DNA of 64,000 nucleotides from Shewanella pealeana ATCC 700345 (GCF_000018285.1 NC_009901.1:743001-807000), one strand, 5' to 3'. Numbered from the stretch's first letter, positions 47,737-56,662 are shown. The notes: generated by a model not told the origin, from the sequence alone. Program-made: numbers and translations.

Positions 47737-47768
47737 GAAAGTTCCTAGGGACTGAATAAGCATAAATG

Positions 47769-47804
47769 AAAGGCAAAACAGCTAATACTGTTTTGCCTTT
47801 TTTG
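47769..47804 (+). terminator. Terminator of katB
   Basis: AAAGGCAAAACAG (47769-47781) and CTGTTTTGCCTTT (47788-47800) form a perfect 13-bp stem with a six-base loop, followed by T residues. Confidence 0.92.
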
Positions 47805-47817
47805 TGCACTATTTATG

Positions 47818-47978
47818 CTAGAACCTAGAACCTAGAACCTAGAACCTAGAACCTAGAACCTAGAACCTAGAACCTAGAACCTAGAACCTAGAACCTAGAA
47901 CCTAGAACCTAGAACCTAGAACCTAGAACCTAGAACCTAGAACCTAGAACCTAGAACCTAGAACCTAGAACCTAGAAC
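47818..47978. repeat. Heptamer tandem array, 23 copies of CTAGAAC
   Basis: The unit CTAGAAC is repeated exactly 23 times without interruption (161 bp), between the katB terminator and the end of the GDT1-type exporter gene. It contains stops in several frames and codes for nothing. An identical-unit array of 10 copies lies at 55666-55735. Such arrays change copy number by slippage. Confidence 0.97.
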
Positions 47979-48002
47979 CTTCCTTTAAATCTAGTCCCTT
48001 CT

Positions 48003-48557
48003 TTAAAAAACCAAGGTCGCTACACCCAGTAGGGCAAACAAGACGGCGCAGCCGCGATGGATCCAATTCATCGGCAGCTTTTCGGCGCTAAAGTGTCCGG
48101 CTATGACTACAGGGACGTTTGCAATCAACATGCCTAAGGTGGTGCCCATCACCACCATGGCCAGAGCATCATATTTAGCCGATAGCACCACTGTGGCTAT
48201 CTGAGTCTTGTCGCCCATCTCGGCAATGAAGAATAGAATAAATGTGGCTAAGAATGGCCCCATGGCATAGAAACGGCTCTCTTCGGCATCGACTTTATCA
48301 GGAATAAGCACCCACAATGCGATAGCAAAGAAAGAGGCGGCTACTAGATAGCGTCCCATTTCTGGGCTGATCCAAGAGATAGCCCATTGCCCAAGCCAGG
48401 CGGCAGCAAAATGGTTAACTAAGGTCGATAGGAATATGCCGAGTATGATGGCAGTCTTATTTTTAAAACGGGCGGCTAAGATAAGCGCCAGTAGTTGAGT
48501 TTTATCGCCAATTTCGGCAATAGCGACGGTAAACGTCGAGGCAAGTAGAGCTTCCAA
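48003..48557 (-). CDS. TMEM165/GDT1-family (UPF0016) transporter, probable manganese exporter
   Basis: A 184-residue six-helix membrane protein with the two family motifs E-x-GD-K-T: EIGDKTQLLALILAARFK in the first half and EMGDKTQIATVVLSAKYD in the second. Bacterial relatives such as Vibrio MneA export Mn2+. The start is TTG at 48557, with AAGGA seven bases upstream and the family's usual N-terminus (EALLASTFTVAIAEIGD); longer readings to 48584 cross the ribosome site. A yybP-ykoY element directly upstream supports manganese control. Confidence 0.88.
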   Translation of the reverse strand: MEALLASTFTVAIAEIGDKTQLLALILAARFKNKTAIILGIFLSTLVNHFAAAWLGQWAISWISPEMGRYLVAASFFAIALWVLIPDKVDAEESRFYAMGPFLATFILFFIAEMGDKTQIATVVLSAKYDALAMVVMGTTLGMLIANVPVVIAGHFSAEKLPMNWIHRGCAVLFALLGVATLVF

Positions 48558-48611
48558 GTGTGGATCCTTTAATGGGGATAGCAAATTCTAAGCACAGAAC
48601 CTCTTCCCCAA

Positions 48612-48776
48612 ATAGAGAGGTGCGGTGCTCAGGTCTTGCTGGGCGAACTCAACAGCTGTTGTGTCAAGTTGCTGTATGTACCATGGCATGAGGCCAATTA
48701 TGTTGATACATACTCAGTAGAAAGTTTAAGTACTCAAGAGTATTCTTGAATCTGTCTACCGATAGCTACTCCCCTG
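48612..48776 (-). ncRNA. yybP-ykoY manganese riboswitch
   Basis: Read on the minus strand, the region opens with GGGGAGTAGC (48774 to 48765) and closes with GCAAGACCT (48640 to 48632), the two most conserved blocks of the yybP-ykoY class, with stems between them. A downstream hairpin, ACCTCT/AGAGGT, lies between the aptamer and the ribosome site of the exporter gene 50 bp away and could act as the expression platform. The class senses Mn2+ and switches on exporters. Confidence 0.85.
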
Positions 48777-49237
48777 AAGCGGATGCGCATTATAGCGACT
48801 GCGTTGTTTTTTTCAACGCTAACTAGGGACGGCTGTGATTTTTTTGGCAAATTAAGCGGAAAGTAAAGTAACTGCTGCTTAAGTTTTGCGGGGATGTTGC
48901 GATATCGTGCCGAGTTGATTTTATGTCGTTTAGAAGGCTTGCCCACGGGGAATACTGCTGTTAATGTCGTGTCAGTCATTTTTTAGAGAAAGAGTCGTAA
49001 TGAAGCAATTCACTCTGTATTTTCCACGATTTATCCAGCCTCAGTGGCTAAGTTGATAAGGTGAATACACGTATTATTTAACTTGCCGTTGGGGCCAATT
49101 GGAATCGCTAAGGTTGATTTTGACCAGATTCGATTGGGGGCTGTTAATGATATTGTTAGCTTGCACAATTCTCTCCCTCAAAGTCGTTCTAAATCTGACC
49201 TATCTAAATAAAAAATAAAATTTAACAGGACCATTTT

Positions 49238-50437
49238 GTGAACACAAAAATACTTGGCTCAGTAGCCATTGTCGCCGGAACGGCAATTGGTGGTGGCATG
49301 TTGGCATTGCCGCTTGCTACAGCTTCATTAGGTACAATCCCTGCACTGCTTTTACTGCTCTCTATCTGGGGAGTCTCTATCTATACCTCCCTATTAATGC
49401 TTGAGATTAATCTAGGTGTCGGTGTGGGCCTAAACCTGCATAGCATCACGGGCAAAACTTTAGGTAGGGTTGGACAAATTCTTCAGGGCGGCTCGTTTTT
49501 AAGCCTGCTATTCGCGCTCACCATGGTCTATCTGATGGGCGGTTCTTCACTGCTTGAATCTAAGATGAAACTGCTAGGCATGGATATGGACAGCCAGTTA
49601 GCGGTACTGCTATTTGCGCTAGTTTTTGGTGGGTTCATTGCTGTGGGCGTCGGCTGGATCGATAAAGTCTCACGGGTGCTGTTTACTACTATGATTGGCC
49701 TACTGGTTGTCGTGGTTGCATATTTGATGCCTGAGGTCGACATGGGCATGATGATGAGCAACACCACCGAGGGGTTAGTTGAGGGGCGCGATCTGACTAA
49801 TCTGTGGCTTGCGGCTATCCCAATTGTGTTTACTTCGTTCGGTTTCCACGTGTGTATCGCCACTATCGTGCGTTACCTAGATGGCGATGCCATGTCACTG
49901 CGTAAGGTATTGATTATCGGCTCTACCATTCCGCTAGTCTGTTATATCCTCTGGCTTGTCGTGACCTTAGGCACTCTAGGTGGCAAAACGGTTCATGAGT
50001 TTGATGGTTCACTGCCACTGCTAGTGACAGCGCTGCAAGGCGTTGCAGAGTCTTCAATTTTGAAGCACTTTATTGAGTTATTCGCCAATCTTGCGCTAGT
50101 AACCTCGTTCCTTGGCGTGACCATGAGCCTGTTCGATTATATCGCTGAGTTGACTCGCGCCAAAGAGAGCTGGGCTGGCCGTGCACAAACTTGGTTACTG
50201 ACCTTTGTGCCACCACTATTGTGCGCACTTTACTACCCAGATGGTTTTATTAAGGTGCTTGGTTTTGCTGCGATTCCGTTGGTGGTGATTATTATCTTTC
50301 TGCCGATTGCGATGGCGCTGGGACTACGTAAGCAAAACTTAGGTGGCTATCAGGTCAGTGGTGGTAATGCTGCACTAGGCTTAGCTGGTCTAGCTGGTGT
50401 TGCCATTATCTTGGCTCAGCTATGGGTGGCACTATAA
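49238..50437 (+). CDS. Aromatic amino-acid permease, HAAAP family (TyrP/Mtr-like)
   Basis: A 399-residue inner-membrane protein with about eleven helices. The N-terminus GSVAIVAGTAIGGGMLALPL is diagnostic for the family; VFTSFGFHVCIATIVRYL and FALVTSFLGVTMSLFDY-like segments follow. Likely a proton symporter of tyrosine or tryptophan; the substrate cannot be separated by eye. The start is GTG at 49238 with AGGA upstream. The gap to the riboswitch (48777-49237) shows nothing I can assign. Confidence 0.9.
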   Translation: MNTKILGSVAIVAGTAIGGGMLALPLATASLGTIPALLLLLSIWGVSIYTSLLMLEINLGVGVGLNLHSITGKTLGRVGQILQGGSFLSLLFALTMVYLMGGSSLLESKMKLLGMDMDSQLAVLLFALVFGGFIAVGVGWIDKVSRVLFTTMIGLLVVVVAYLMPEVDMGMMMSNTTEGLVEGRDLTNLWLAAIPIVFTSFGFHVCIATIVRYLDGDAMSLRKVLIIGSTIPLVCYILWLVVTLGTLGGKTVHEFDGSLPLLVTALQGVAESSILKHFIELFANLALVTSFLGVTMSLFDYIAELTRAKESWAGRAQTWLLTFVPPLLCALYYPDGFIKVLGFAAIPLVVIIIFLPIAMALGLRKQNLGGYQVSGGNAALGLAGLAGVAIILAQLWVAL

Positions 50438-50544
50438 TAGGCACTCTAATCGAATAGATAGCGAGAAAGTAACGCCAATGGCTGCGGGTCACTGCTTTGT
50501 AAGAGAGTAATTCATAGGCTGTTGTTACCCGCGTCTCATGTGAT

Positions 50545-50588
50545 AAAGTCGAGCACTAATATGAAAATATTAGGCTCGACTTTTTTAT
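50545..50588 (+). terminator. Terminator of the aromatic amino-acid permease gene
   Basis: A long two-part stem: AAAGTCGAGC (50545-50554) pairs with GCTCGACTTT, and CTAATAT with ATATTAG inside it, separated by a single bulged A. A T-run follows. Confidence 0.9.
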
Positions 50589-50715
50589 TTTTGGGCCTAA
50601 ATATTTTCAAATAAGAGAGATGTAAAAACCGAGCTTTACGCTGTGGTGAAGAACAAGCAATCAACAAAAAAATTAAAAATAATACTTTTAATAAATAAAG
50701 AAATGGACTTATAAA

Positions 50716-52872
50716 ATGAAGAAATGGCTTTTGACAGCGGCTATGGCGACCTCTTTTGGCGCTCTAGCAGACGAAGGTATGTGGCAGCCTTATCAACTTC
50801 CTGCCATGGCAGATGAACTTAAGGCAAAAGGGTTAGAAATTGATGTTAACTCGATTTCGAAACTGACCGAATTCCCAATGAACGCCGTGATCAGCCTTGG
50901 TGGCTGTACAGCATCGTTCGTATCTCCAAAAGGCCTAGTCGTGACTAATCATCACTGCGCCTACGGCTCTATCCAGTACAACTCAACTCCCGAAAAAAAC
51001 CTACTGAATGACGGCTTCCTTGCTAAGTCATTTGCTGAAGAATTGCCAGCAACCCCAGGCTCGCGGGTATATGTAACTGAAAGCGTTGTTGACGTGACCG
51101 CCAAGGTTAAAAATGGCCTTGAAAACAAGAAAGGTAACGAGTTTTATAAGGGCGTTGAGCAGAAAGAAAAAGGCCTAGTGGCGGAGTGTGAGCAAGAAGA
51201 TGGCTATCGCTGTAAGGTATACAGCTTCCACGGAGGTCTTGAGTATTACCTCGTTAAGCAGCTAGAAATTCGCGACGTACGCTTGGTATATAACCCAGCA
51301 GCTAGCGTAGGTAAGTACGGCGGCGATGTCGATAACTGGATGTGGCCACGTCACACCGGTGACTACTCTTTCTATCGCGCCTATGTATCGAAAGATGGTA
51401 AGCCAGCAGATTTCAGCAAAGACAATGTGCCATTCGAGCCAAAGAGCTTCCTGAAGGTATCGGCAAAAGGGGTCAGTGAAGGTGATTTCGTGATGGTCGC
51501 CGGTTATCCGGGTCGCACCAACCGTTACCGCACCGCCAACGAAGTGGAAAACCAATTTGAGTGGTCGTATCCTGAAGGCAAGATCTTACGTGAGCGCTTA
51601 ATCGAGATCATTAAAGAGACCGCACCAGAAGGCAGCGATGAGCGCATCAAGTATGAAAGCTCAATTGCAGGTCTTGCTAACTATGCTAAGAACTTCACCT
51701 CTATGATCGAGTTCTATGGCAAATCGACCATGCTTGATGACCGTAAGGCTCTAGAGCAGAAGTTAGCGAACTGGATTAATGCCGATAGTAAGCGTCAAGC
51801 TAAATACGGTGAGACTCTAGCTAAGTTAAATAAGCTAATTGCAAAAGGCCAGCAAGATCAAGAGCGCGATCTGCTGCTAGGCTACATGGGTTACAGCACC
51901 ATGATGAGCACTGCTAACCGTTTATATCGTTTAGCCAATGAAAAAGCCCTGCCAGATATGGAGCGAGAGCCTGGTTTCCAAGATCGTGATATGACCCGCT
52001 TTACTTCAGGCATGGAGCGTATTGAGCGCCGTTATGCTGCGAGTGTTGATAAAGCCATGCTGTTAGATCTTATGACTCGTTACGCAGCGCTACCAAAAGA
52101 GCAGCGCTTACCCGCGTTTGATAAAGCCTTTGGCATCACTAACAACTTCGATGCGGCTAAACTCAGCAAGACCCTTGATAAGATGTATGCCAATACGACG
52201 CTTTCAGATAAAGAGGCGCGTTTAGCTTGGATGGACAAGTCAGTTGCCGAGTTCAAAAAGTCAAAAGACCCATTCATCCAGTATGCAGTCGCAACTTATG
52301 ACGAGCGTATGAAGCGTGAGAATGCTAAAAAGCAACTTGCTGGTGACTTAATGAAGGTTCGTCCTGTGTATATGGACGCCATCATCGCTTACAACCGCGA
52401 GCAAGGTAAGCCTGTTTACGCCGACGCCAACTCAAGCCTACGTGTGACAGTGGGTCATGTGAAAGGTTACTCGCCTGAAGATGGTCTATACGCTGAGCCG
52501 TTTACGCGTCTAGAAGGCATCTTGGCGAAAGACACAGGTGTAGAGCCATTCGATGCACCAGCTAAGCAGCTAGAGCTTATCGCTAATAAGCAGTACGGTG
52601 ATTACTATGTGAAGTCGCTAGATTCTGTGCCAGTTAACTTCCTATCGACGCTTGATACCACAGGTGGTAATTCAGGTTCACCAACCTTGAATGGCCGCGC
52701 CGAACTTGTGGGTCTGCTGTTTGACGGTGTGTACGAGAGTATCATCGGTGACTGGGGTTACGATACCGAGACTAACCGTTCTATCCAGGTGGATAGCCGT
52801 TATATGCTTTGGGTTATGAAGTATCTAGATAATGCCGATAACCTTCTAGAAGAAATGGAAATTGTGCATTAA
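50716..52872 (+). CDS. S46-family dipeptidyl-peptidase (DPP7/DPP11-like)
   Basis: A 718-residue secreted serine peptidase that removes dipeptides from the N-termini of oligopeptides. The signal peptide is MKKWLLTAAMATSFGALA. The chymotrypsin-like triad is visible: His in GLVVTNHHCAYG near 80, an Asp in the VGKYGGDVDNWMWPRHTGD region near 205, and Ser653 in TGGNSGSPTLNG. Length agrees with the family. Which P1 residue it prefers cannot be judged. Ends before a strong terminator. Confidence 0.94.
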   Translation: MKKWLLTAAMATSFGALADEGMWQPYQLPAMADELKAKGLEIDVNSISKLTEFPMNAVISLGGCTASFVSPKGLVVTNHHCAYGSIQYNSTPEKNLLNDGFLAKSFAEELPATPGSRVYVTESVVDVTAKVKNGLENKKGNEFYKGVEQKEKGLVAECEQEDGYRCKVYSFHGGLEYYLVKQLEIRDVRLVYNPAASVGKYGGDVDNWMWPRHTGDYSFYRAYVSKDGKPADFSKDNVPFEPKSFLKVSAKGVSEGDFVMVAGYPGRTNRYRTANEVENQFEWSYPEGKILRERLIEIIKETAPEGSDERIKYESSIAGLANYAKNFTSMIEFYGKSTMLDDRKALEQKLANWINADSKRQAKYGETLAKLNKLIAKGQQDQERDLLLGYMGYSTMMSTANRLYRLANEKALPDMEREPGFQDRDMTRFTSGMERIERRYAASVDKAMLLDLMTRYAALPKEQRLPAFDKAFGITNNFDAAKLSKTLDKMYANTTLSDKEARLAWMDKSVAEFKKSKDPFIQYAVATYDERMKRENAKKQLAGDLMKVRPVYMDAIIAYNREQGKPVYADANSSLRVTVGHVKGYSPEDGLYAEPFTRLEGILAKDTGVEPFDAPAKQLELIANKQYGDYYVKSLDSVPVNFLSTLDTTGGNSGSPTLNGRAELVGLLFDGVYESIIGDWGYDTETNRSIQVDSRYMLWVMKYLDNADNLLEEMEIVH

Positions 52873-52908
52873 CCTTTTGGACCAAGGTTGGATAGGTCTT
52901 TTGGATGC

Positions 52909-52942
52909 AAAAGCCGAAACATGAAAGTGTTTCGGCTTTTTT
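52909..52942 (+). terminator. Terminator of the S46 peptidase gene
   Basis: AAAAGCCGAAACA (52909-52921) and TGTTTCGGCTTTT (52928-52940) form a perfect 13-bp stem with a six-base loop and T-tail. Confidence 0.93.
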
Positions 52943-52983
52943 GATCTTTGGTGGTTTGTTTGGTTTTGCCATATTGGCAGGTT

Positions 52984-53286
52984 ATCAGGCTGCGCCTGAC
53001 CAAAGTCATTAAGTTAGACTGCGTCTAACAATTAATTCAATCAAACTTCGTTTGATAATAAGTCGTGAGCTTCCAGCTCACACACGGGCAAGAAGGGGTC
53101 AACAGCTACCCCCTCTTGCATCTCCCCAGCCGCCCCGACGAAGTTACATGCATTAGATACGGGCCTCATGCTTATGGATAAATCGCTAACGCTTCCGATG
53201 GGGCATCCTGCCCCGCGAAAGTTACGCCGACATCCCTGTCGGCATCACGCGATTTATTCCAACACATTTCGGCAACTTCGATGGGG
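52984..53286 (+). repeat. Palindrome-rich repeat, copy A (left flank of the small insertion)
   Basis: A 300-bp non-coding stretch with six short hairpins: TCAGGC-TGC-GCCTGA (52985), TTAGAC-TGC-GTCTAA (53014), ATCAAAC-TTC-GTTTGAT (53040), GTGAGC-TTCCA-GCTCAC (53065), GGGGCA-TCC-TGCCCC (53200) and GCCGACA-TCCC-TGTCGGC (53226). Blocks at 52984-53000, 53062-53145 and 53245-53286 recur inverted at 55418-55652; the 84-bp middle block differs by about five bases. Confidence 0.88.
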
Positions 53287-53578
53287 AACTGGTGTTATCT
53301 GTGAGTTTTGTGGTTTAGTTTTGCCCCAAAGTTAGTTACAGGTGATAAGCAGCGCAGATAAGTGACACTTACAGACCACTTTTGATAAGGCATTCATATC
53401 CATGCTAACGTTTACTTTTTTGTACTCGTTTATCCAGCACTACTCTGCTAGAGTGCTTATAAATCAATAGCTTTAGTTTGGTAAGGCTTAAATAATAGGT
53501 TTATTAAATGCGCATGCGAGTTTTGCCAAATATACGCGCACTATATAAATGTTAGATATATATGAGTAGTGTTTAGTT

Positions 53579-54094
53579 ATGTACAATATTAAAGAGTTAA
53601 TTAAAAAAGAGGCGGTCTTAAAAGATAACTTTAAACAGCATTTTGTTACTTTTTTTCAGCAGTTTTCTTATGAAACACTCAATAAATCTGGAATTAAATT
53701 AACACCAATTGAGTCACATGACAGCCTCTTATCTGTAAGATATGGAAGTGGTTTATATCTGATTCTTACTGATTATATAAAAGATTCTAACCCATGCAAT
53801 CTGGAAATTGGCGAGTTAAAAGTAATTTATCGAGGGCATGGACGCAGAATCAGAAAACGAGTTGAAAGTCATTTGTATAATTCGAAATATACCAATAAAT
53901 CAGACGGTACAAACTATACGGTTTGTATGAAGTTGAATGATGACAATGGCATTAACCTTAACGAAAAACCTTACTCAGATTATAAATGGGCTGTAGTTCA
54001 ACACCCAATGACTGATAGTAGTAAGACGATGAGAGAGCAAGCAGAACAAGGGTTCGATGAGGTATATAATATGCCAATTGGATCCAATGCCTAA
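53579..54094 (+). CDS. Orphan protein with a possible GIY-YIG-like segment
   Basis: A 171-residue, lysine-rich, probably cytosolic protein in AT-rich DNA. The centre reads SGLYLILTDYI, then about 18 residues, then ELKVIYRGHGRRIRKRVESH, which resembles the GLY...VIYxG...RxxxH core of GIY-YIG nuclease folds. No catalytic glutamate can be placed with confidence, and the resemblance may be chance. It is the first of three genes inside an inverted-repeat-flanked insertion. The 290 bp before it, beyond repeat copy A, hold no gene. Confidence 0.6.
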   Translation: MYNIKELIKKEAVLKDNFKQHFVTFFQQFSYETLNKSGIKLTPIESHDSLLSVRYGSGLYLILTDYIKDSNPCNLEIGELKVIYRGHGRRIRKRVESHLYNSKYTNKSDGTNYTVCMKLNDDNGINLNEKPYSDYKWAVVQHPMTDSSKTMREQAEQGFDEVYNMPIGSNA

Positions 54095-54244
54095 CGAATA
54101 AGGATAGGCCGCGCGCAGTCGCGTCCTTATCCTGAGTGTTGAACAAGCCCGATTGATACCTTTATATAGTAAATAGCGACGCGAGAGTTCACGCTAGTTT
54201 AGGTCTATGCATCATAATCACGATTTTTTCTTTATGGACTATCT

Positions 54245-54997
54245 ATGAATCAAGGTGATCTTACTGACGAATGTTTCTTATCTTTAACAGTTGAAGAAAG
54301 AGAATCACTAGATAGAATCAGGGCACATTACCAGAAACGCGACGTATTTGAGTTTGGTACAGATGAGACATTAAGTCTTATCGACCGTTCTTATGAAGCA
54401 ATGGGAAAAAGGTTTCGCGTTAGAATAAACCTTAAAACTAGAGATTTTGGCCGCTATGATGGAGAGCTGGAGGGTGTATTTCTAGTGATAAGTGATGCAC
54501 TAAGAACGTTTCATGGATCACAGTTCTTTTCAGACACACCACAACAGACTGCTGAAATTCATAAGCAGCACCAATATCAAGTAAGAAAAGCACGGGGGTT
54601 ATCTGACAATGCTTTTGCGGATCTTTCCGCAGTTGTTAACGGGCTTCTGCCCACCTCGTGGTCAAAATTTGATAAAGAGGAGCTAGAGTCTGCTATAGAA
54701 AAACTATCCGAGGTTAAGAATCTTATCGATAAACAGATAGACAGGGTAAATTTCGCAAAAAGGAGCGATAGTAAAGCTGAGCAATTTATTGTCAGCGTAT
54801 GTAATAGCCTTGTCTGGCACGCAAATATAAAGCCAACGAAACCACTGACAGATAGCCACAAGAAAACGCCTTTACTTAGATTTTTGGAGGTGTTTTATCC
54901 AACCGAAGCAAAATCAATTCTATCAAAGATATATGACAAAGAGCGTCATACACCAGAAGAACAGAAAATAGGAGCATCTTTCATAAAACCTGTATAG
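54245..54997 (+). CDS. Orphan protein of unknown function
   Basis: A 250-residue soluble protein, largely helical and charged, with no recognisable family. Possible landmarks are VFEFGTDETLSLIDRSYEAM near the N-terminus and a coiled-coil-prone stretch ELESAIEKLSEVKNLIDKQI near 160. It lacks a signal peptide or membrane segment. It lies 150 bp after the previous orphan in the same direction, with similarly AT-rich codon use, and both sit between inverted repeats, so recent acquisition is likely. Confidence 0.6.
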   Translation: MNQGDLTDECFLSLTVEERESLDRIRAHYQKRDVFEFGTDETLSLIDRSYEAMGKRFRVRINLKTRDFGRYDGELEGVFLVISDALRTFHGSQFFSDTPQQTAEIHKQHQYQVRKARGLSDNAFADLSAVVNGLLPTSWSKFDKEELESAIEKLSEVKNLIDKQIDRVNFAKRSDSKAEQFIVSVCNSLVWHANIKPTKPLTDSHKKTPLLRFLEVFYPTEAKSILSKIYDKERHTPEEQKIGASFIKPV

Positions 54998-55097
54998 GGG
55001 GGATTTTACTGAACAAATCAAAGGGATTTCCCCTCCCACACACGTTGGTACCTTTCATTTAAAGTTATCTCAAGCTTTTAAAAACGAGGTATATAAA

Positions 55098-55229
55098 ATG
55101 AATGACTGGATTGACTTACTTTTAGCTATAGCTTCTTTGCTTCGGGCTATAGCAATATTAATTTCAAAACTAAAAAACAAAAATATTAAGCTACGGCGCA
55201 AACGAGCTAAAAGAAGTAAATCTAAGTGA
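55098..55229 (+). CDS. 43-residue membrane-active-looking small protein
   Basis: ATG at 55098 with GAGG ten bases upstream encodes a hydrophobic helix, WIDLLLAIASLLRAIAILI, followed by a very basic tail (KLRRKRAKRSKSK). One membrane helix plus a cationic end is the usual build of type I toxin peptides and small membrane regulators. No homology can be claimed and expression is unproved. It is the last gene before repeat copy B. Confidence 0.5.
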   Translation: MNDWIDLLLAIASLLRAIAILISKLKNKNIKLRRKRAKRSKSK

Positions 55230-55417
55230 CGCCTACCGCTCATCTGAATTAGGCGTTACCGCACATCGAATTACCATACTTTTCCTAATCAAAATCTCAC
55301 GAGCTAGATCCAAATCTCTAGCTCGCTTTTGTCCAAAAGTGAGTTTAAAGCTTCTTTAATCTTTAGCCATAATCGCAAAGCTAGATGAGCTGACTTAACT
55401 TACAGAAAACACCTTTT

Positions 55418-55652
55418 CCCCATCGGAGTTGCCGAAGGTATTGAAGCAAATCGCGTGAGCGAGTCATGGATGACGAGCTAGCCTTAGTAGAGCCATGGAC
55501 GGCGATTCTGAGGCGATAGCGATTTTCGAAAATACCTGAGGATCAACAACTTCGTCGGGGCGGCAGGGGAGATCCAAGAGGGGGTTGCTGTAGACCCCTT
55601 CTTGGCCGTGTGTGAGCTGGAAGCTCACGACCCTAGTCAGGCGCAGCCTGAT
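55418..55652 (-). repeat. Palindrome-rich repeat, copy B (inverted, right flank)
   Basis: Reverse-complement relative of copy A. The matching blocks are 55636-55652 (TCAGGC/GCCTGA hairpin), 55548-55631 (84 bp, with the GTGAGC/GCTCAC hairpin) and 55418-55458. The section between the second and third blocks is unrelated to that of copy A. It ends 14 bp before the second heptamer array. Confidence 0.88.
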
Positions 55653-55665
55653 ATCTTTAGCTATG

Positions 55666-55735
55666 CTAGAACCTAGAACCTAGAACCTAGAACCTAGAAC
55701 CTAGAACCTAGAACCTAGAACCTAGAACCTAGAAC
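55666..55735. repeat. Heptamer tandem array, 10 copies of CTAGAAC
   Basis: Ten exact copies of the same unit as the array at 47818-47978. It abuts the stop codon of the lpxL-type gene (55736), so expansion would not change the protein but sits in its 3' untranslated region. Confidence 0.96.
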
Positions 55736-56662
55736 CTATTTATACAACGAAGCATCGCCTTTATTCGGACGTGTCTTAAACCGTCTATGTAACCACATAT
55801 ACTGCGACATATTGCGGCTAATAATAGATTCAATGATCTTATTTCCGCGCTTGGCATCTTCAATTTCATTCTCGCCAGGGAAATTATCCAAAGCCGGTTG
55901 GATCTCAATATTGTAGCCGGTGTCATCACTATTACGTTCGACGAAGAAAGGTAACACTTTGGCTTTGCCTAACTTGGCGAGGGTGGTGGCACCGGTGATA
56001 GTCGCGGCTTCGGCAACATTGAAGAAAGGGATGAAGGTGGCGCTTGAGCGGCCAAAATCTTGGTCGGCGGTGTACCAGATCACATTAGGCTCGCGCAGAC
56101 TGCGTACCATCTGGCGTAGATCGCGTTTTGGCACTAAGGCCTTGTTGGAACGCAGGCGACCTTTAACCTGTAGGTACTCCATCACGGGGTTATTGTGGGG
56201 GCGATACACTCCAACACCGGGTTGGAACTGTCCGAAAATTCGGGCTCCCATCTCAAGGGGCAGGCAGTGCACCGCAAACAAAATCACACCTTGGCCACTC
56301 TCTAGAGTCTGTTCAACATACTCTTTGCCTTTAATGCTCATGTGCTGCTGGATTTTTTCATCAGACCACCACCAGGCGTTGGCCGTGTCGAAGATGGCTT
56401 TACCGGTTTGCTCGAAGTTTTGCGTGAGCAGATGCTGCATCTCATTTTCAGACATTTTCGGAAAACACAGCTCTAGATTACGTTTGGCGGTCTTAACTCG
56501 TTTGCCTACTAGCTTCATGCCTAAACGGCCAATCGCGGCGCCTATCTTCATTTGGACTGGCAGTGGTAACAGTTGAGTTAACCGCATAAAAGCCACGCCT
56601 AACCATAAGAGCCAGTACTTGGGATGATAAAGGTGAGATGAAAATTGAGCTTTTTCTACCAC
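55736..56662 (-). CDS. Lipid A lauroyl/acyl acyltransferase, LpxL/LpxM family
   Basis: A 308-residue inner-membrane-associated enzyme that adds a secondary acyl chain to Kdo-lipid A. An N-terminal hydrophobic helix (YWLLWLGVAFMRLTQLLPLP) is followed by the H-x4-E catalytic motif HCLPLEMGAR near 133 and GVGVYRPHNNPVMEYLQVKG. It diverges from hldE, another LPS gene. Closer to LpxL than LpxM by impression only, so no symbol is given. Its stop touches the heptamer array. Confidence 0.9.
   Translation of the reverse strand: MVEKAQFSSHLYHPKYWLLWLGVAFMRLTQLLPLPVQMKIGAAIGRLGMKLVGKRVKTAKRNLELCFPKMSENEMQHLLTQNFEQTGKAIFDTANAWWWSDEKIQQHMSIKGKEYVEQTLESGQGVILFAVHCLPLEMGARIFGQFQPGVGVYRPHNNPVMEYLQVKGRLRSNKALVPKRDLRQMVRSLREPNVIWYTADQDFGRSSATFIPFFNVAEAATITGATTLAKLGKAKVLPFFVERNSDDTGYNIEIQPALDNFPGENEIEDAKRGNKIIESIISRNMSQYMWLHRRFKTRPNKGDASLYK

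Noticed and set aside
47818..47978. CRISPR array
   Set aside because: The unit is seven bases with no spacers between copies and no cas genes nearby; it is a simple tandem repeat.
48734..48979. 81-codon ORF on the minus strand
   Set aside because: Its 3' end runs into the conserved 5' block of the manganese riboswitch, it has no convincing ribosome site, and the product is basic and low in information.
55920..56576. 218-codon ORF antisense to the LpxL-type gene
   Set aside because: It is the mirror frame of a clearly recognised enzyme; the Arg/Ser-rich product has no family pattern.
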